8,522 bases of DNA from Chitinophagaceae bacterium (GTDB lineage Bacteria; Bacteroidota; Bacteroidia; Chitinophagales; Chitinophagaceae), in the NCBI GenBank assembly GCA_025924755.1, contig JAICHT010000145.1, positions 1 to 8,522 on the forward strand, in the 5' to 3' direction. The translations under genes were made by a program, and so were the position numbers. Below, piece by piece: positions 1-7,232 of this stretch. The notes under the pieces were generated by a model. The model was not told where the DNA came from. It did not search any database and saw only the letters and a list, made by a program, of their open reading frames with translations. The first letter of the stretch is position 1. The number at the start of each line of letters is the position of its first letter.

Positions 1-514
1 CCATATTAGCATGAAACTGTATTACCAAAGCAGAGGGTGATGGATGCGGTGGCAAAAACCCGAATGCAACCGACAAGGCCGCAAGCATTGGCAAGCCAAT
101 ATACACCGCAGGAAGTTTGTATTGATATACTACCGAAAAGATGAGTGGAATCATCAGCACAAAACCGACGCCGTAAAAAAGCGGCATCCCAATAATGAAC
201 CCGGTTAATACTAAAGCCCATTGAATATTTTTTAGACCCACAGCCTGCATAATGGTTGCAGCTATTCGTTGCGCAGCGCCGCTTTCAGCAATCAACTTTC
301 CCAACATTGCACCTAATACAATAATAATGACTATTGAACCCAACGTATCGCCAATGCCTTTTTCAATAGACCGGGTGACGGTGTTAAAAGGAATGCCTAA
401 ACACAAACCTGCAACAATGGAAACAACCAGGAAAGCAAGGAACGCATTGACCTTACCAACCGTTATTAATAATACCAGGGCTATCAAAGCGAAAAGAACA
501 ATAAGTAATGTCAT
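1..514 (-). CDS. GntP-family gluconate/organic acid:H+ symporter, N-terminal part
   Basis: This is an inner-membrane permease of the GntP family, which imports gluconate or related hydroxy acids with protons. Only the first 171 residues are present; the rest lies beyond base 1 (family members are about 440 residues). Almost the whole fragment is hydrophobic, with helices at roughly residues 2-19, 23-41, 58-75, 97-130 and 136-153. Family landmarks are GMPLFYGVGFVLMIPLIFS (about 109-127) and the GFLPPHPSPSALV stretch at 152-164. As I recall, many family members have His just before GFLPPHP; here it is Phe151. The ATG at 514 is chosen because the hydrophobic first helix begins there. It has no Shine-Dalgarno sequence, as is usual in Bacteroidota. 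The family call is firm. The substrate is not decided by what is visible; glycerate or other sugar acids are possible. Confidence 0.9.
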   Translation of the reverse strand, partial: MTLLIVLFALIALVLLITVGKVNAFLAFLVVSIVAGLCLGIPFNTVTRSIEKGIGDTLGSIVIIIVLGAMLGKLIAESGAAQRIAATIMQAVGLKNIQWALVLTGFIIGMPLFYGVGFVLMIPLIFSVVYQYKLPAVYIGLPMLAALSVAFGFLPPHPSPSALVIQFHANM

Positions 515-538
515 TACTATTTTAGCTTATTAAGAATC

Positions 539-570
539 TAAAATTATAGTTATTGTTCCGGTCTGCACAA
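539..570 (-). promoter_or_regulatory. Possible promoter of the symporter gene
   Basis: On the minus strand a TTG (568-570) lies 21 bases upstream of TAATTTTA (539-546). The second box matches the Bacteroidota -7 consensus TAnnTTTG at all but the last base. The start codon follows 24 bases after the box, leaving a short leader. This is a weak match in AT-rich sequence and could be chance. Confidence 0.22.
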
Positions 571-606
571 TTCAATTCTTTGCCTTTATACGGACGCTAT
601 ATTAAA

Positions 607-723
607 TCATTGCTTATTGCGGCATAATAGAAACCGATCCGTATCCTCTGGTTCGTAACCGTACACTTTTTGAATGGCAGTGCAGCTATAGTGTGGCGAC
701 AGTTTTAGAGTATCGTTTTCCCT
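607..723 (-). pseudogene. Orphan C-terminal coding-like fragment, unknown family
   Basis: A 38-codon open frame on the minus strand runs from a stop at 724-726 to TGA at 607-609 and contains no ATG. The predicted peptide has the mixed polar and aromatic composition of a real protein end, for example the stretches SPHYSCTAIQKVYGYEPED and DTDRFLLCRNKQ. Upstream of 724 the DNA turns abruptly AT-rich with stops in all frames, so no continuation is visible, even allowing a frameshift. I do not recognise the family. It lies 92 bp upstream of the symporter start on the same strand, and could be the broken tail of a former upstream gene or a chance open frame. The opposite strand is also open here (606-770, no start), which weakens the case. 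Confidence 0.3.
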
Positions 724-831
724 TTAACAATTATGCTATGAGCTTTAATCAAAAACTCTTAATTAAAATATAATTTACAAACCCTTTTAACTTTTAGTGA
801 TATTCTTTTACACTTAATTTAGCTGCTTCCC

Positions 832-839
832 TATTTTTG
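832..839 (+). promoter_or_regulatory. -7 box, likely promoter of the DUF2723 gene
   Basis: TATTTTTG fits the Bacteroidota -7 consensus TAnnTTTG at every defined position. The expected -33 TTG is missing; only a T-rich TTTTA at 806-810 lies at about the right distance. Transcription would begin near 845-848, giving a leader of roughly 137 bases before the DUF2723 start that contains the short ORF at 869. Confidence 0.4.
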
Positions 840-868
840 CCTCAATTTAGAATACCAACCGCCACTGT

Positions 869-994
869 ATGGAATTTTTTAGTAAGAAAATGCTCTTTCC
901 ACAGCAGCAATATTATATTGCCGCTACGGTGCTTTTCTTTTTAAAAAATCCGGATACTGCTTTAAATCAAAAAAGAATTTCAGATGAACTTTAG
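869..994 (+). CDS. Possible 41-residue leader ORF overlapping the DUF2723 start
   Basis: An ATG at 869, the first after the -7 box at 832-839, opens a 41-codon frame. Its TAG at 992-994 lies 11 bases inside the DUF2723 gene, in a different frame. The peptide begins MEFFSKKMLF, has a hydrophobic run YYIAATVLFFL at about residues 15-25, and ends with a charged tail QKRISDEL. The layout would permit translational coupling, with ribosomes ending the leader within the start region of the large gene. No Shine-Dalgarno sequence precedes it and I recognise no family. The large gene's own start also has no Shine-Dalgarno, so coupling could matter, but a chance ORF in AT-rich leader DNA is equally possible. 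Confidence 0.3.
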   Translation: MEFFSKKMLFPQQQYYIAATVLFFLKNPDTALNQKRISDEL

Positions 995-3900
995 AAAAGT
1001 CAACAACATTACCGGATGGGTAGTTTGTGCTATCGCCTCTCTTTGTTATATTCTTACTGCGGAAAAATCCGGCAGCTTTTGGGATTGCGGCGAGTTTGTA
1101 GCCAGCGCCTACAAAGTGCAGTTGCCCCACCCGCCCGGTGCGCCTTTGTTTGTATTACTGGGCCGCTTTTTTATTGTTCTTTTTGGTGATAATCCATTGA
1201 ATGCTGCCAAAGCAGTAAACGTAATGAATGCATTGGCAAGCGGCTTTACCATCTTGTTTCTTTTTTGGACCATCACCCATTTTGCCCGTAAAATGATGGT
1301 ATCATGGAATGAAGAACCAACCAGCGGCCAAACGTATACTATAATGGGGGCTGGTATTATTGGAGCATTGGCTTATACGTTTTCCGATTCTTTTTGGTTT
1401 AGTGCGGTAGAAGGCGAGGTATATGCTTTTTCTTCTTTCTTTACGGCTATTGTTTTTTGGGGCATTTTAAAGTGGGAACGGGCCAGCGATTATGCCGGCA
1501 CTGACCGGGTGCAACAAGTTCGTGCTGACCGGTGGATTGTATTTATTGCTTTTATGATGGGCTTGTCTATCGGCGTGCATTTGTTAGGTCTGTTAACCAT
1601 ACCCGCTATAGTGATGGTATATTATTATAAGCGTTACAACTATACCCGCAATGGCGCCATATGGGCTTTCATTATTGGCTGTATTATTACCGGTATTGTA
1701 CAGGTGGTGGTAATTCAATATTCCATTAAACTGGCCGGCAAGTTCGATATATGGTTTGTAAATGGGTTTAATCTTCCTTTCTTTTCCGGCTTTGTATTCT
1801 TCTTTGTATTGCTGGCGGCGCTTATATGGTGGGGGCTGAAAGTAGCCAACCGCAGAGGCTGGTCTTTTTTAAGATTGGGACTTTGGTGTTTTGTTTTTAT
1901 GATGTTGGGTTATTCTACTTATGTAACCACTATGGAACGATCGAATGCCAACCCGGCCATTGATATGAATAATGTGGACAACCCAATGAACCTGGTATAT
2001 TACTTAGGACGCGATCAATATGGCACACAGCCTTTATTATATGGTCCTAAGTTTACGGCTCAATATAAAACCGATGAGAACGGGCAATATGTGTTGGATG
2101 AAAGTGAAATGAAATATACCAAAGGCAAGGATAAATATATAGCAATAGGACGCGACCAGGAACCTGAATATGACCCCGGAGATATGATGATCTTTCCCAG
2201 GGTTTGGGACAGAAGCAACGATCAGTATCATGCCGATTTTTATGCCGACTGGCTGAACCTTCAGCAAACGCAGGATCCTAAAACCGGCCAAACGCATTAC
2301 GAAGCTCCTTCCTATGCTGATAATATTAACTGGTTTGTTACCTACCAGATGGGCTTTATGTACTGGCGTTATTTTATGTGGAACTTTGCCGGTAAGCAAA
2401 ACGATATACAAGGATTTGGTAACAAGCGGGATGGCAACTGGATATCCGGTTTTTCTTTCATTGACAATCCACGACTGGGCGATCAATCTAAAATGCCGGC
2501 AAGCCTTCAGCATAATAAGGCGCACAATACGTTATTCTTACTACCTTTTTTATTAGGAGTAGTAGGATTTGTTTTTCAATATATCAAAAACCGGAAGGAC
2601 TGGATTGTTACGTTCCTCCTTTTTTTCATGACCGGTTTGGCTATTGTCATCTACCTGAACCAGGCAGGCAACCAGCCTCGTGAACGGGACTACGCATTTG
2701 TGGGTTCTTTCTATGCATTTGCCGTATGGATTGGTCTATCTGTTATTGGTTTTGTGCGTATGGCTGCCAGTTTAAAGGAAGATCGTCCTGCATTTTTAAA
2801 TACGCTCATATATGGCAGCATTGCTACCTTTTTAGTGGTCATGCTCAGCAATACTACCAGCACTTTTGGAGGCAGCTTTGTAAGTTCGTTATTATCGGCC
2901 GTGCTTTATGCGGCGCTGGTATTTATTATTACCTATGCGGTGCGGGCAGCTTCCAACAATGGAAACAATCTCCGAAATGCCGCTTTTACTGCCACCACTA
3001 TTTGCCTGCTGGCCCCAGTAGTAATGGCGCAGCAGGAATGGAATGACCACGACAGAAGCAAAAAGACCCTTGCACCGGATATAGCACGCGATTACCTGGA
3101 AAGCTGCGCTCCCAATGCTATCTTATTTACGTTTGGTGATAATGACACCTACCCGCTTTGGTATGCACAGGAAGTGGAAGGTGTTCGTCCGGATATACGC
3201 ATTATCAATAACAGTTTACTGGGTATCGATTGGTATATTAACCAGCTTCGCTACAAAGTAAATGAAAGCGACCCGATAGATGTGATATGGACACCAGAGC
3301 AGATTCAGGGGCACAACCGCGAATACATTCGCTACCAGGCAGATCCACGGGTAAATAAGGAAAATTTTTATCCGCTGTATGATGTGATGAAAAATGTACT
3401 GGGCGCAGGTGATAATATCAATTCCTTCCCGGTAAAACGCTTCAGCGTTCCGGTGGATACTGCCTATGTTCGTCAGCATAATGTAGTAAATTCAAATGAT
3501 ACCGTATTGAATCAGATGCTGTTTGAAATTCCGGAAAATCATAACGACCTGATGCGCAGCGATATGATGATCTTAAACATTATTGCAGCCAATAACTGGA
3601 AGCGTCCTATTTACTTTACATCGCCATATGGTGAGCTGGGCTTTGGCCAGTATATCAGGAAAGATGGCCTTGCATACCGCTTGATTCCTATCAAAGCCAC
3701 CTTTCCGCAGCAACATTGGATTGCCGACCAGGCATTGCGTGAAGCCCGTTTGGGTGGTACGGCCATCAGAGATGATAATACCGATGTAATGTATAAGAAC
3801 CTGATGCAGAAGTTCCGCTTTGGCGGCGCCAGCAATCCCGGTGTTTATTTTGATGAAGAGAATCGCAGGCATTTATTGTCTATCCGCTCTACGTTTGCGG

Positions 3901-4316
3901 AAGCCGCCGGTAATATGGGCGATGAAAACCGTAAAGCTGAGGCAAACAATTTATTAGCACAATCGGAAAAAGGTATTAGCACAGAGGATCTGCCTTATGC
4001 AATGGCCAGCCGTTACAATTCGCACAACCAAACGGCCGTCATATACCTGGAAGCCGCATACAAAGCCGGAAATATGCAATTGGCTGATAAGCTAAAAACT
4101 GCTATCAATAAGGATTTGATGGATCAAAAAGCATATTACGAATACTTAAGAGCCAACCAGGAAGAAATGTTTAAATCATTAACCACGGAATACCAGATCA
4201 ACGAACTGATGATACAGGTATTTAATGCAGTGGTTCAGAATTATACAAAATCTAAAACACCGGTAGTAGAGCACCCCGGAGTGGTGCCCCAGGCAGCGGA
4301 TACTACCCACAAATAA
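984..4316 (+). CDS. DUF2723 (TMEM260-like) polytopic membrane protein, putative GT-C glycosyltransferase
   Basis: This 1110-residue inner-membrane protein belongs to the DUF2723 family, whose animal member TMEM260 is a protein O-mannosyltransferase. The bacterial members are, to my knowledge, functionally undefined. The N-terminal half has about nine hydrophobic segments (roughly 9-26, 52-68, 80-100, 117-137, 147-162, 183-213, 225-247, 264-285, 297-313). The first loop carries SGSFWDCGEF (29-38) and LPHPPGAP (47-54), with acidic residues placed as in GT-C enzymes; EGE follows at 143-145. A soluble insert (about 314-512) precedes roughly six more helices (515-533, 540-558, 571-594, 607-622, 632-653, 667-682). 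Conserved landmarks are PRERDYAFVGSFYAF (565-579) and FTFGDNDTYPLWY (715-727). The C-terminal 390 residues are soluble and probably extracytoplasmic. The ATG at 984 gives the NFRKVNNITGW start I expect for the family. The sugar donor and acceptor cannot be read from the sequence. It is followed by its own terminator, so it is probably monocistronic. Confidence 0.9.
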   Translation: MNFRKVNNITGWVVCAIASLCYILTAEKSGSFWDCGEFVASAYKVQLPHPPGAPLFVLLGRFFIVLFGDNPLNAAKAVNVMNALASGFTILFLFWTITHFARKMMVSWNEEPTSGQTYTIMGAGIIGALAYTFSDSFWFSAVEGEVYAFSSFFTAIVFWGILKWERASDYAGTDRVQQVRADRWIVFIAFMMGLSIGVHLLGLLTIPAIVMVYYYKRYNYTRNGAIWAFIIGCIITGIVQVVVIQYSIKLAGKFDIWFVNGFNLPFFSGFVFFFVLLAALIWWGLKVANRRGWSFLRLGLWCFVFMMLGYSTYVTTMERSNANPAIDMNNVDNPMNLVYYLGRDQYGTQPLLYGPKFTAQYKTDENGQYVLDESEMKYTKGKDKYIAIGRDQEPEYDPGDMMIFPRVWDRSNDQYHADFYADWLNLQQTQDPKTGQTHYEAPSYADNINWFVTYQMGFMYWRYFMWNFAGKQNDIQGFGNKRDGNWISGFSFIDNPRLGDQSKMPASLQHNKAHNTLFLLPFLLGVVGFVFQYIKNRKDWIVTFLLFFMTGLAIVIYLNQAGNQPRERDYAFVGSFYAFAVWIGLSVIGFVRMAASLKEDRPAFLNTLIYGSIATFLVVMLSNTTSTFGGSFVSSLLSAVLYAALVFIITYAVRAASNNGNNLRNAAFTATTICLLAPVVMAQQEWNDHDRSKKTLAPDIARDYLESCAPNAILFTFGDNDTYPLWYAQEVEGVRPDIRIINNSLLGIDWYINQLRYKVNESDPIDVIWTPEQIQGHNREYIRYQADPRVNKENFYPLYDVMKNVLGAGDNINSFPVKRFSVPVDTAYVRQHNVVNSNDTVLNQMLFEIPENHNDLMRSDMMILNIIAANNWKRPIYFTSPYGELGFGQYIRKDGLAYRLIPIKATFPQQHWIADQALREARLGGTAIRDDNTDVMYKNLMQKFRFGGASNPGVYFDEENRRHLLSIRSTFAEAAGNMGDENRKAEANNLLAQSEKGISTEDLPYAMASRYNSHNQTAVIYLEAAYKAGNMQLADKLKTAINKDLMDQKAYYEYLRANQEEMFKSLTTEYQINELMIQVFNAVVQNYTKSKTPVVEHPGVVPQAADTTHK

Positions 4317-4334
4317 GGCACTTACCCGCTTTTT

Positions 4335-4366
4335 AAAACCCTCATCTTTTGGTGAGGGTTTTTTAT
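4335..4366 (+). terminator. Intrinsic terminator of the DUF2723 gene
   Basis: A perfect 10-bp stem, AAAACCCTCA (4335-4344) with TGAGGGTTTT (4353-4362), encloses an 8-base loop and runs into more T residues. It lies 18 bases after the DUF2723 stop and before the VWA gene, so the two genes are probably separate transcription units. Confidence 0.85.
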
Positions 4367-4401
4367 TTAACATTGAGTGAACAATGCCGCTGCAATTATT
4401 G

Positions 4402-4423
4402 TATCTTTTTATGAATAAATTTG
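4402..4423 (+). promoter_or_regulatory. Candidate -7 boxes before the VWA gene
   Basis: Two boxes compete. TATCTTTT (4402-4409) is one mismatch from TAnnTTTG and would leave a leader of about 12 bases. TAAATTTG (4416-4423) is a perfect match but ends only four bases before the ATG, so it could only yield an essentially leaderless message. Neither has a TTG at the usual -33 spacing. Because a terminator lies upstream, a promoter is needed somewhere in this 60-bp interval. Confidence 0.3.
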
Positions 4424-4427
4424 TTAT

Positions 4428-5525
4428 ATGAAGGGATTTAATTTTTCGAAGTTTGATGCGGAGGCAAACGGAAAGTCGAAGTTTGAGCAACTGCTTGATT
4501 TCTTCATGCAATTGCTGACCTATACTAATGGAGATGTAGGCGAAGCTTTACAGTGGCTGAACCAGCTTGACAAAGAATATGAGCTTACAGACAACGAGTA
4601 TGGGATGGGAGATTTTATTGATGAACTAAAAGAAAAAGGATACATTACTGAAGACAATGAAAGAGGCGAAATAAAGATTACACCCAAAACCGAACAAAGC
4701 ATTCGTAAAAAAAGCCTGGAAGAAATCTTCGGTAAACTTAAAAAAACAAAATCCGGTAATCACCAAACCTATAAACCCGGTGCCGGAGAAGAAATCAGTC
4801 CGGATACGCGGCCTTTTCAGTTTGGTGATTTAATAGAGCAAATTGATTTTACCGAATCCATCCGCAATGCACAAATCAATCATGGCATAGAAAGTTTTCA
4901 GATGTTTGAAGACGATCTTCAGATACGTGAAACGGATTTTAAAACACAGACTTCTACCGTATTGATGATTGATATTTCGCACTCCATGATATTATATGGA
5001 GAAGACCGGATTACACCGGCAAAAAAAGTGGCGATGGCTTTAAGCGAACTGATTACGACCAAATATCCGAAGGATACGCTGGATATTGTGGTGTTTGGTA
5101 ACGATGCCTGGCCCGTAGAAATAAAAGACCTTCCCTACTTGCAGGTCGGTCCATATCATACTAATACCGTAGCAGGTTTAGAACTGGCCATGGATATATT
5201 GCGCCGGCGCAAAAATCCAAATAAGCAAATTTTTATGATTACCGACGGCAAGCCTACCTGTTTAAAAATTGGCAAGCGGTACTATAAAAACAGTTTCGGA
5301 TTAGACCGAAAAGTAACCAGCCGTTGCCTGAACCTGGCCGCACAATGTAAGAAGTTGAAGATACCAATTACTACGTTTATGATTGCCACAGACCCTTACC
5401 TGCAGCGGTTTGTACAGGAGTTTACAGAAACCAATAATGGTAAAGCCTTCTTTGCCAGTTTAGATAATTTAGGTGCTTTCATTTTCAGGGATTTTGAAAG
5501 CGGAAAACGCAAAACAGTATATTAA
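4428..5525 (+). CDS. VWA-domain protein, partner of the downstream MoxR-type ATPase
   Basis: This 365-residue cytoplasmic protein has no signal peptide or membrane segment. The von Willebrand factor A domain occupies about residues 174-360 and has a complete metal-binding MIDAS: DISHS (Asp182, Ser184, Ser186), a Thr in YHTNTVAGL (Thr245 or Thr247) and the Asp of ITDGKPT (Asp273). The N-terminal part contains a helical segment and a winged-helix-like stretch, DELKEKGYI (65-73) followed by IKITPKTEQSI (82-92). That pattern is common in VWA partners of AAA+ ATPases, comparable in concept to ViaA with RavA or BchD with BchI. The ATPase gene follows on the same strand after 163 bp. The likely role is substrate recruitment or coupling for the ATPase; the client is unknown. 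The start is chosen for the MKGFNFSKF opening just after promoter-like DNA. It ends in tandem TAATAA. Confidence 0.88.
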   Translation: MKGFNFSKFDAEANGKSKFEQLLDFFMQLLTYTNGDVGEALQWLNQLDKEYELTDNEYGMGDFIDELKEKGYITEDNERGEIKITPKTEQSIRKKSLEEIFGKLKKTKSGNHQTYKPGAGEEISPDTRPFQFGDLIEQIDFTESIRNAQINHGIESFQMFEDDLQIRETDFKTQTSTVLMIDISHSMILYGEDRITPAKKVAMALSELITTKYPKDTLDIVVFGNDAWPVEIKDLPYLQVGPYHTNTVAGLELAMDILRRRKNPNKQIFMITDGKPTCLKIGKRYYKNSFGLDRKVTSRCLNLAAQCKKLKIPITTFMIATDPYLQRFVQEFTETNNGKAFFASLDNLGAFIFRDFESGKRKTVY

Positions 5526-5528
5526 TAA

Positions 5529-5601
5529 GGGATGGTAGTTGGTAAATGGTAGCAATGAAATTTCAACTAAGAATAGCAATCATCTAACATCTGCCATCTC
5601 C
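5529..5601. repeat. Imperfect inverted repeat between the VWA and AAA+ genes
   Basis: The left arm (5529-5549) and the reverse complement of the right arm (5581-5601) agree at about 16 of 20 aligned positions with one gap, enclosing a 31-base loop. The left arm itself repeats ATGGTAG at 14-base spacing. The loop contains the palindrome TGAAATTTCA (5556-5565) and sits between two copies of TAGCAAT. It begins four bases after the VWA stop. It lacks a T-tract, so it is not a standard terminator; it may be a dispersed intergenic repeat or a processing or attenuation hairpin. Confidence 0.45.
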
Positions 5602-5646
5602 ACGGTTTATTCATATTACTAAACGTTCAAATGTGCGACGCAACAA

Positions 5647-5674
5647 AAGTTGATTAGCGCTTTTAAGTTGATTA
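5647..5674 (+). promoter_or_regulatory. Direct repeats upstream of the AAA+ gene
   Basis: The 10-mer AAGTTGATTA occurs exactly twice (5647-5656 and 5665-5674), with start points 18 bases apart and AGCGCT between them. The second copy ends 14 bases before the ATPase start codon. The position suits a regulator-binding site or promoter, and would let the ATPase be expressed separately from the VWA gene. No convincing -7 box is present nearby. Confidence 0.3.
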
Positions 5675-5688
5675 CATAAAAATTTTAA

Positions 5689-7218
5689 ATGGATATTAAA
5701 CACATAAATACACTACGCGAGTTAAAAGAAAACGGTTATAAACCCAAATCAATAAAGGAAGAATTGCGGCAAAATCTTATTAAAAAATTACAGGCAGGCG
5801 ATGAAACATTTACCGGCATAATAGGATACGAAGATTCTGTAATTCCGGATGTGGAAAGAGCCTTATTAAGCAAGCACAATATTCTTTTTTTAGGATTGCG
5901 CGGACAGGCTAAAACACGTATGGCCCGTCAAATGACGCAATTACTGGATGAATACATTCCTGTAGTAGCCGGCAGCGATATCAACGACGATCCGCTGAAA
6001 CCGATTTCAAAATATGCCAAAGATCTGCTGCGGGAAAAAGGCGATGATACACCTATTGAATGGATGCACCGCAGCCAGCGCTATGGCGAAAAACTGGCGA
6101 CACCCGATGTTAGTGTGGCCGATTTGATTGGTGATGTAGACCCTATAAAAGCAGCAAACTTAAAGTTGAGCTTTGCTGATGAACGGGTCATCCATTATGG
6201 CATTATACCAAAAAGCAATCGCAGCATATTTGTGATTAATGAACTGCCCGATTTGCAGGCGCGGATACAGGTAGCTCTTTTTAATATCCTGGAAGAAGGT
6301 GATGTGCAGATTCGTGGTTTTAAATTAAGGCTTCCGCTTGATATACTTTTTGTATTTACGGCTAACCCTGAAGATTATACCAATAGAGGCTCAATTGTTA
6401 CACCACTAAAAGACCGTATCGAAAGCCAGATATTAACGCATTACCCTAAAACACTTGAAACTGCGCTTGCTATTACAGAACAGGAAGCGGATATTGCTGC
6501 AGAACAAAAACAAAAGATTACCATCAGCGACCTGGTAAAACGATTGATAGAACAGGTAGCCTTTGAAGCAAGGGGCAGTGAGTTTGTAGATAAGAAAAGC
6601 GGTGTAAGCGCCCGGTTAACTATATCCGCATTTGAAAATGCAGTTAGTTCGGCTGAAAGGCGATCTATTTTGCATAAAGAAAATAACACGCAGGTTTGGG
6701 TGAGCGATCTGGTGGGTATTATTCCATCCATTACCGGTAAAATAGAATTGGTATATGAAGGCGAGCAGGAAGGGCCATATCAGGTAGCCATGAACCTGGT
6801 AGATAAGGCCATCCGCACCCAGTTTGTACAATATTTTCCTAACCCGGATGCACTGAAAAAGAGAGCACCCCGAAAAGGTGAAAAGCCGGAACCGGTTGAT
6901 AATCCATATCGTGCCATCATAAGCTGGTTTGATAAGGGCAATCATATTAACCTGCTTTTTACTGCCAAGGATCGTGATAAAATTAACCTGCTTTATAGTA
7001 TTGACGGACTGCATGGATTGGTAAAGAAAAGCTTTCCGCATGCCAGTGAAAAAGAAGCGGCATTGCTGATGGAGTTTGTGCTGCACGGGTTGGCGTCTTA
7101 CTCGTTAATCAGTAAAAAGATATTGGAAACGTCTATTGAGTTTAAAGATTTAATGGGCAGTATGCTCAATATCCAATCGTCTACTTCGTTTGAAGACGAG
7201 GAAGAAGATTACAGGTAA
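5689..7218 (+). CDS. MoxR/Mg-chelatase (BchI)-type AAA+ ATPase
   Basis: This 509-residue cytoplasmic ATPase resembles the ChlI/BchI and MoxR branch and is often labelled magnesium chelatase. Nothing here suggests chlorophyll synthesis, so that label should not be taken literally. Walker A is GLRGQAKT (69-76, Lys75). The Walker B strand reads SIFVINELPDL (179-189), with Asn184 in place of the usual Asp before catalytic Glu185. Sensor 1 is in FTANPEDY (Asn226), a probable arginine finger lies in PLKDRIES (Arg243), and a sensor-2-like Arg309 lies in SGVSARLTISAF. The C-terminal third is helical, with a basic linker at about 398-408 (KKRAPRKGEKP). It follows the VWA gene in the same direction, and the two probably form an ATP-driven remodelling complex like RavA-ViaA. 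The client is unknown. The ATG at 5689 precedes a natural helical N-terminus; there is no Shine-Dalgarno sequence. Confidence 0.9.
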   Translation: MDIKHINTLRELKENGYKPKSIKEELRQNLIKKLQAGDETFTGIIGYEDSVIPDVERALLSKHNILFLGLRGQAKTRMARQMTQLLDEYIPVVAGSDINDDPLKPISKYAKDLLREKGDDTPIEWMHRSQRYGEKLATPDVSVADLIGDVDPIKAANLKLSFADERVIHYGIIPKSNRSIFVINELPDLQARIQVALFNILEEGDVQIRGFKLRLPLDILFVFTANPEDYTNRGSIVTPLKDRIESQILTHYPKTLETALAITEQEADIAAEQKQKITISDLVKRLIEQVAFEARGSEFVDKKSGVSARLTISAFENAVSSAERRSILHKENNTQVWVSDLVGIIPSITGKIELVYEGEQEGPYQVAMNLVDKAIRTQFVQYFPNPDALKKRAPRKGEKPEPVDNPYRAIISWFDKGNHINLLFTAKDRDKINLLYSIDGLHGLVKKSFPHASEKEAALLMEFVLHGLASYSLISKKILETSIEFKDLMGSMLNIQSSTSFEDEEEDYR

Positions 7219-7232
7219 TATATAATTATATG

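Larger units (their letters stand above)
515..983. other. 469-bp spacer between divergent genes
   Basis: This spacer separates the minus-strand symporter from the plus-strand DUF2723 gene, so it should hold promoters for both. Bases 607-723 have balanced composition and look coding-like on the minus strand. Bases 724-831 are strongly AT-rich, with stops in all frames and no recognisable site. The right third holds a -7-like box and a short ORF that overlaps the DUF2723 start. No RNA gene or terminator was found in it. Confidence 0.7.

Noticed and set aside
252..533. 93-codon open frame on the plus strand
   Set aside because: It is antisense to the GntP-family gene, whose reading frame has clear family motifs through the same bases.
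640..661. Short palindrome GGTTCGTAACC and neighbouring sequence as an operator
   Set aside because: The arms are only four bases and lie inside the coding-like fragment, with no promoter beside them.
2037..2525. 162-codon open frame on the minus strand
   Set aside because: It lies entirely within the DUF2723 gene, is antisense to it, and has no recognisable domain; it is a shadow frame.
4179..4511. 110-codon minus-strand frame spanning the gap between the DUF2723 and VWA genes
   Set aside because: It crosses a clear terminator and two well-supported gene ends, and no family is recognisable.
6616..7086. 156-codon open frame on the minus strand
   Set aside because: It is antisense to the well-supported AAA+ gene and has a composition unlike a natural protein.
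5689..7218. Annotation as a true magnesium chelatase subunit
   Set aside because: No tetrapyrrole genes or large chelatase subunit are nearby, and the AAA+ plus VWA pairing is shared by many MoxR-type systems with other clients.
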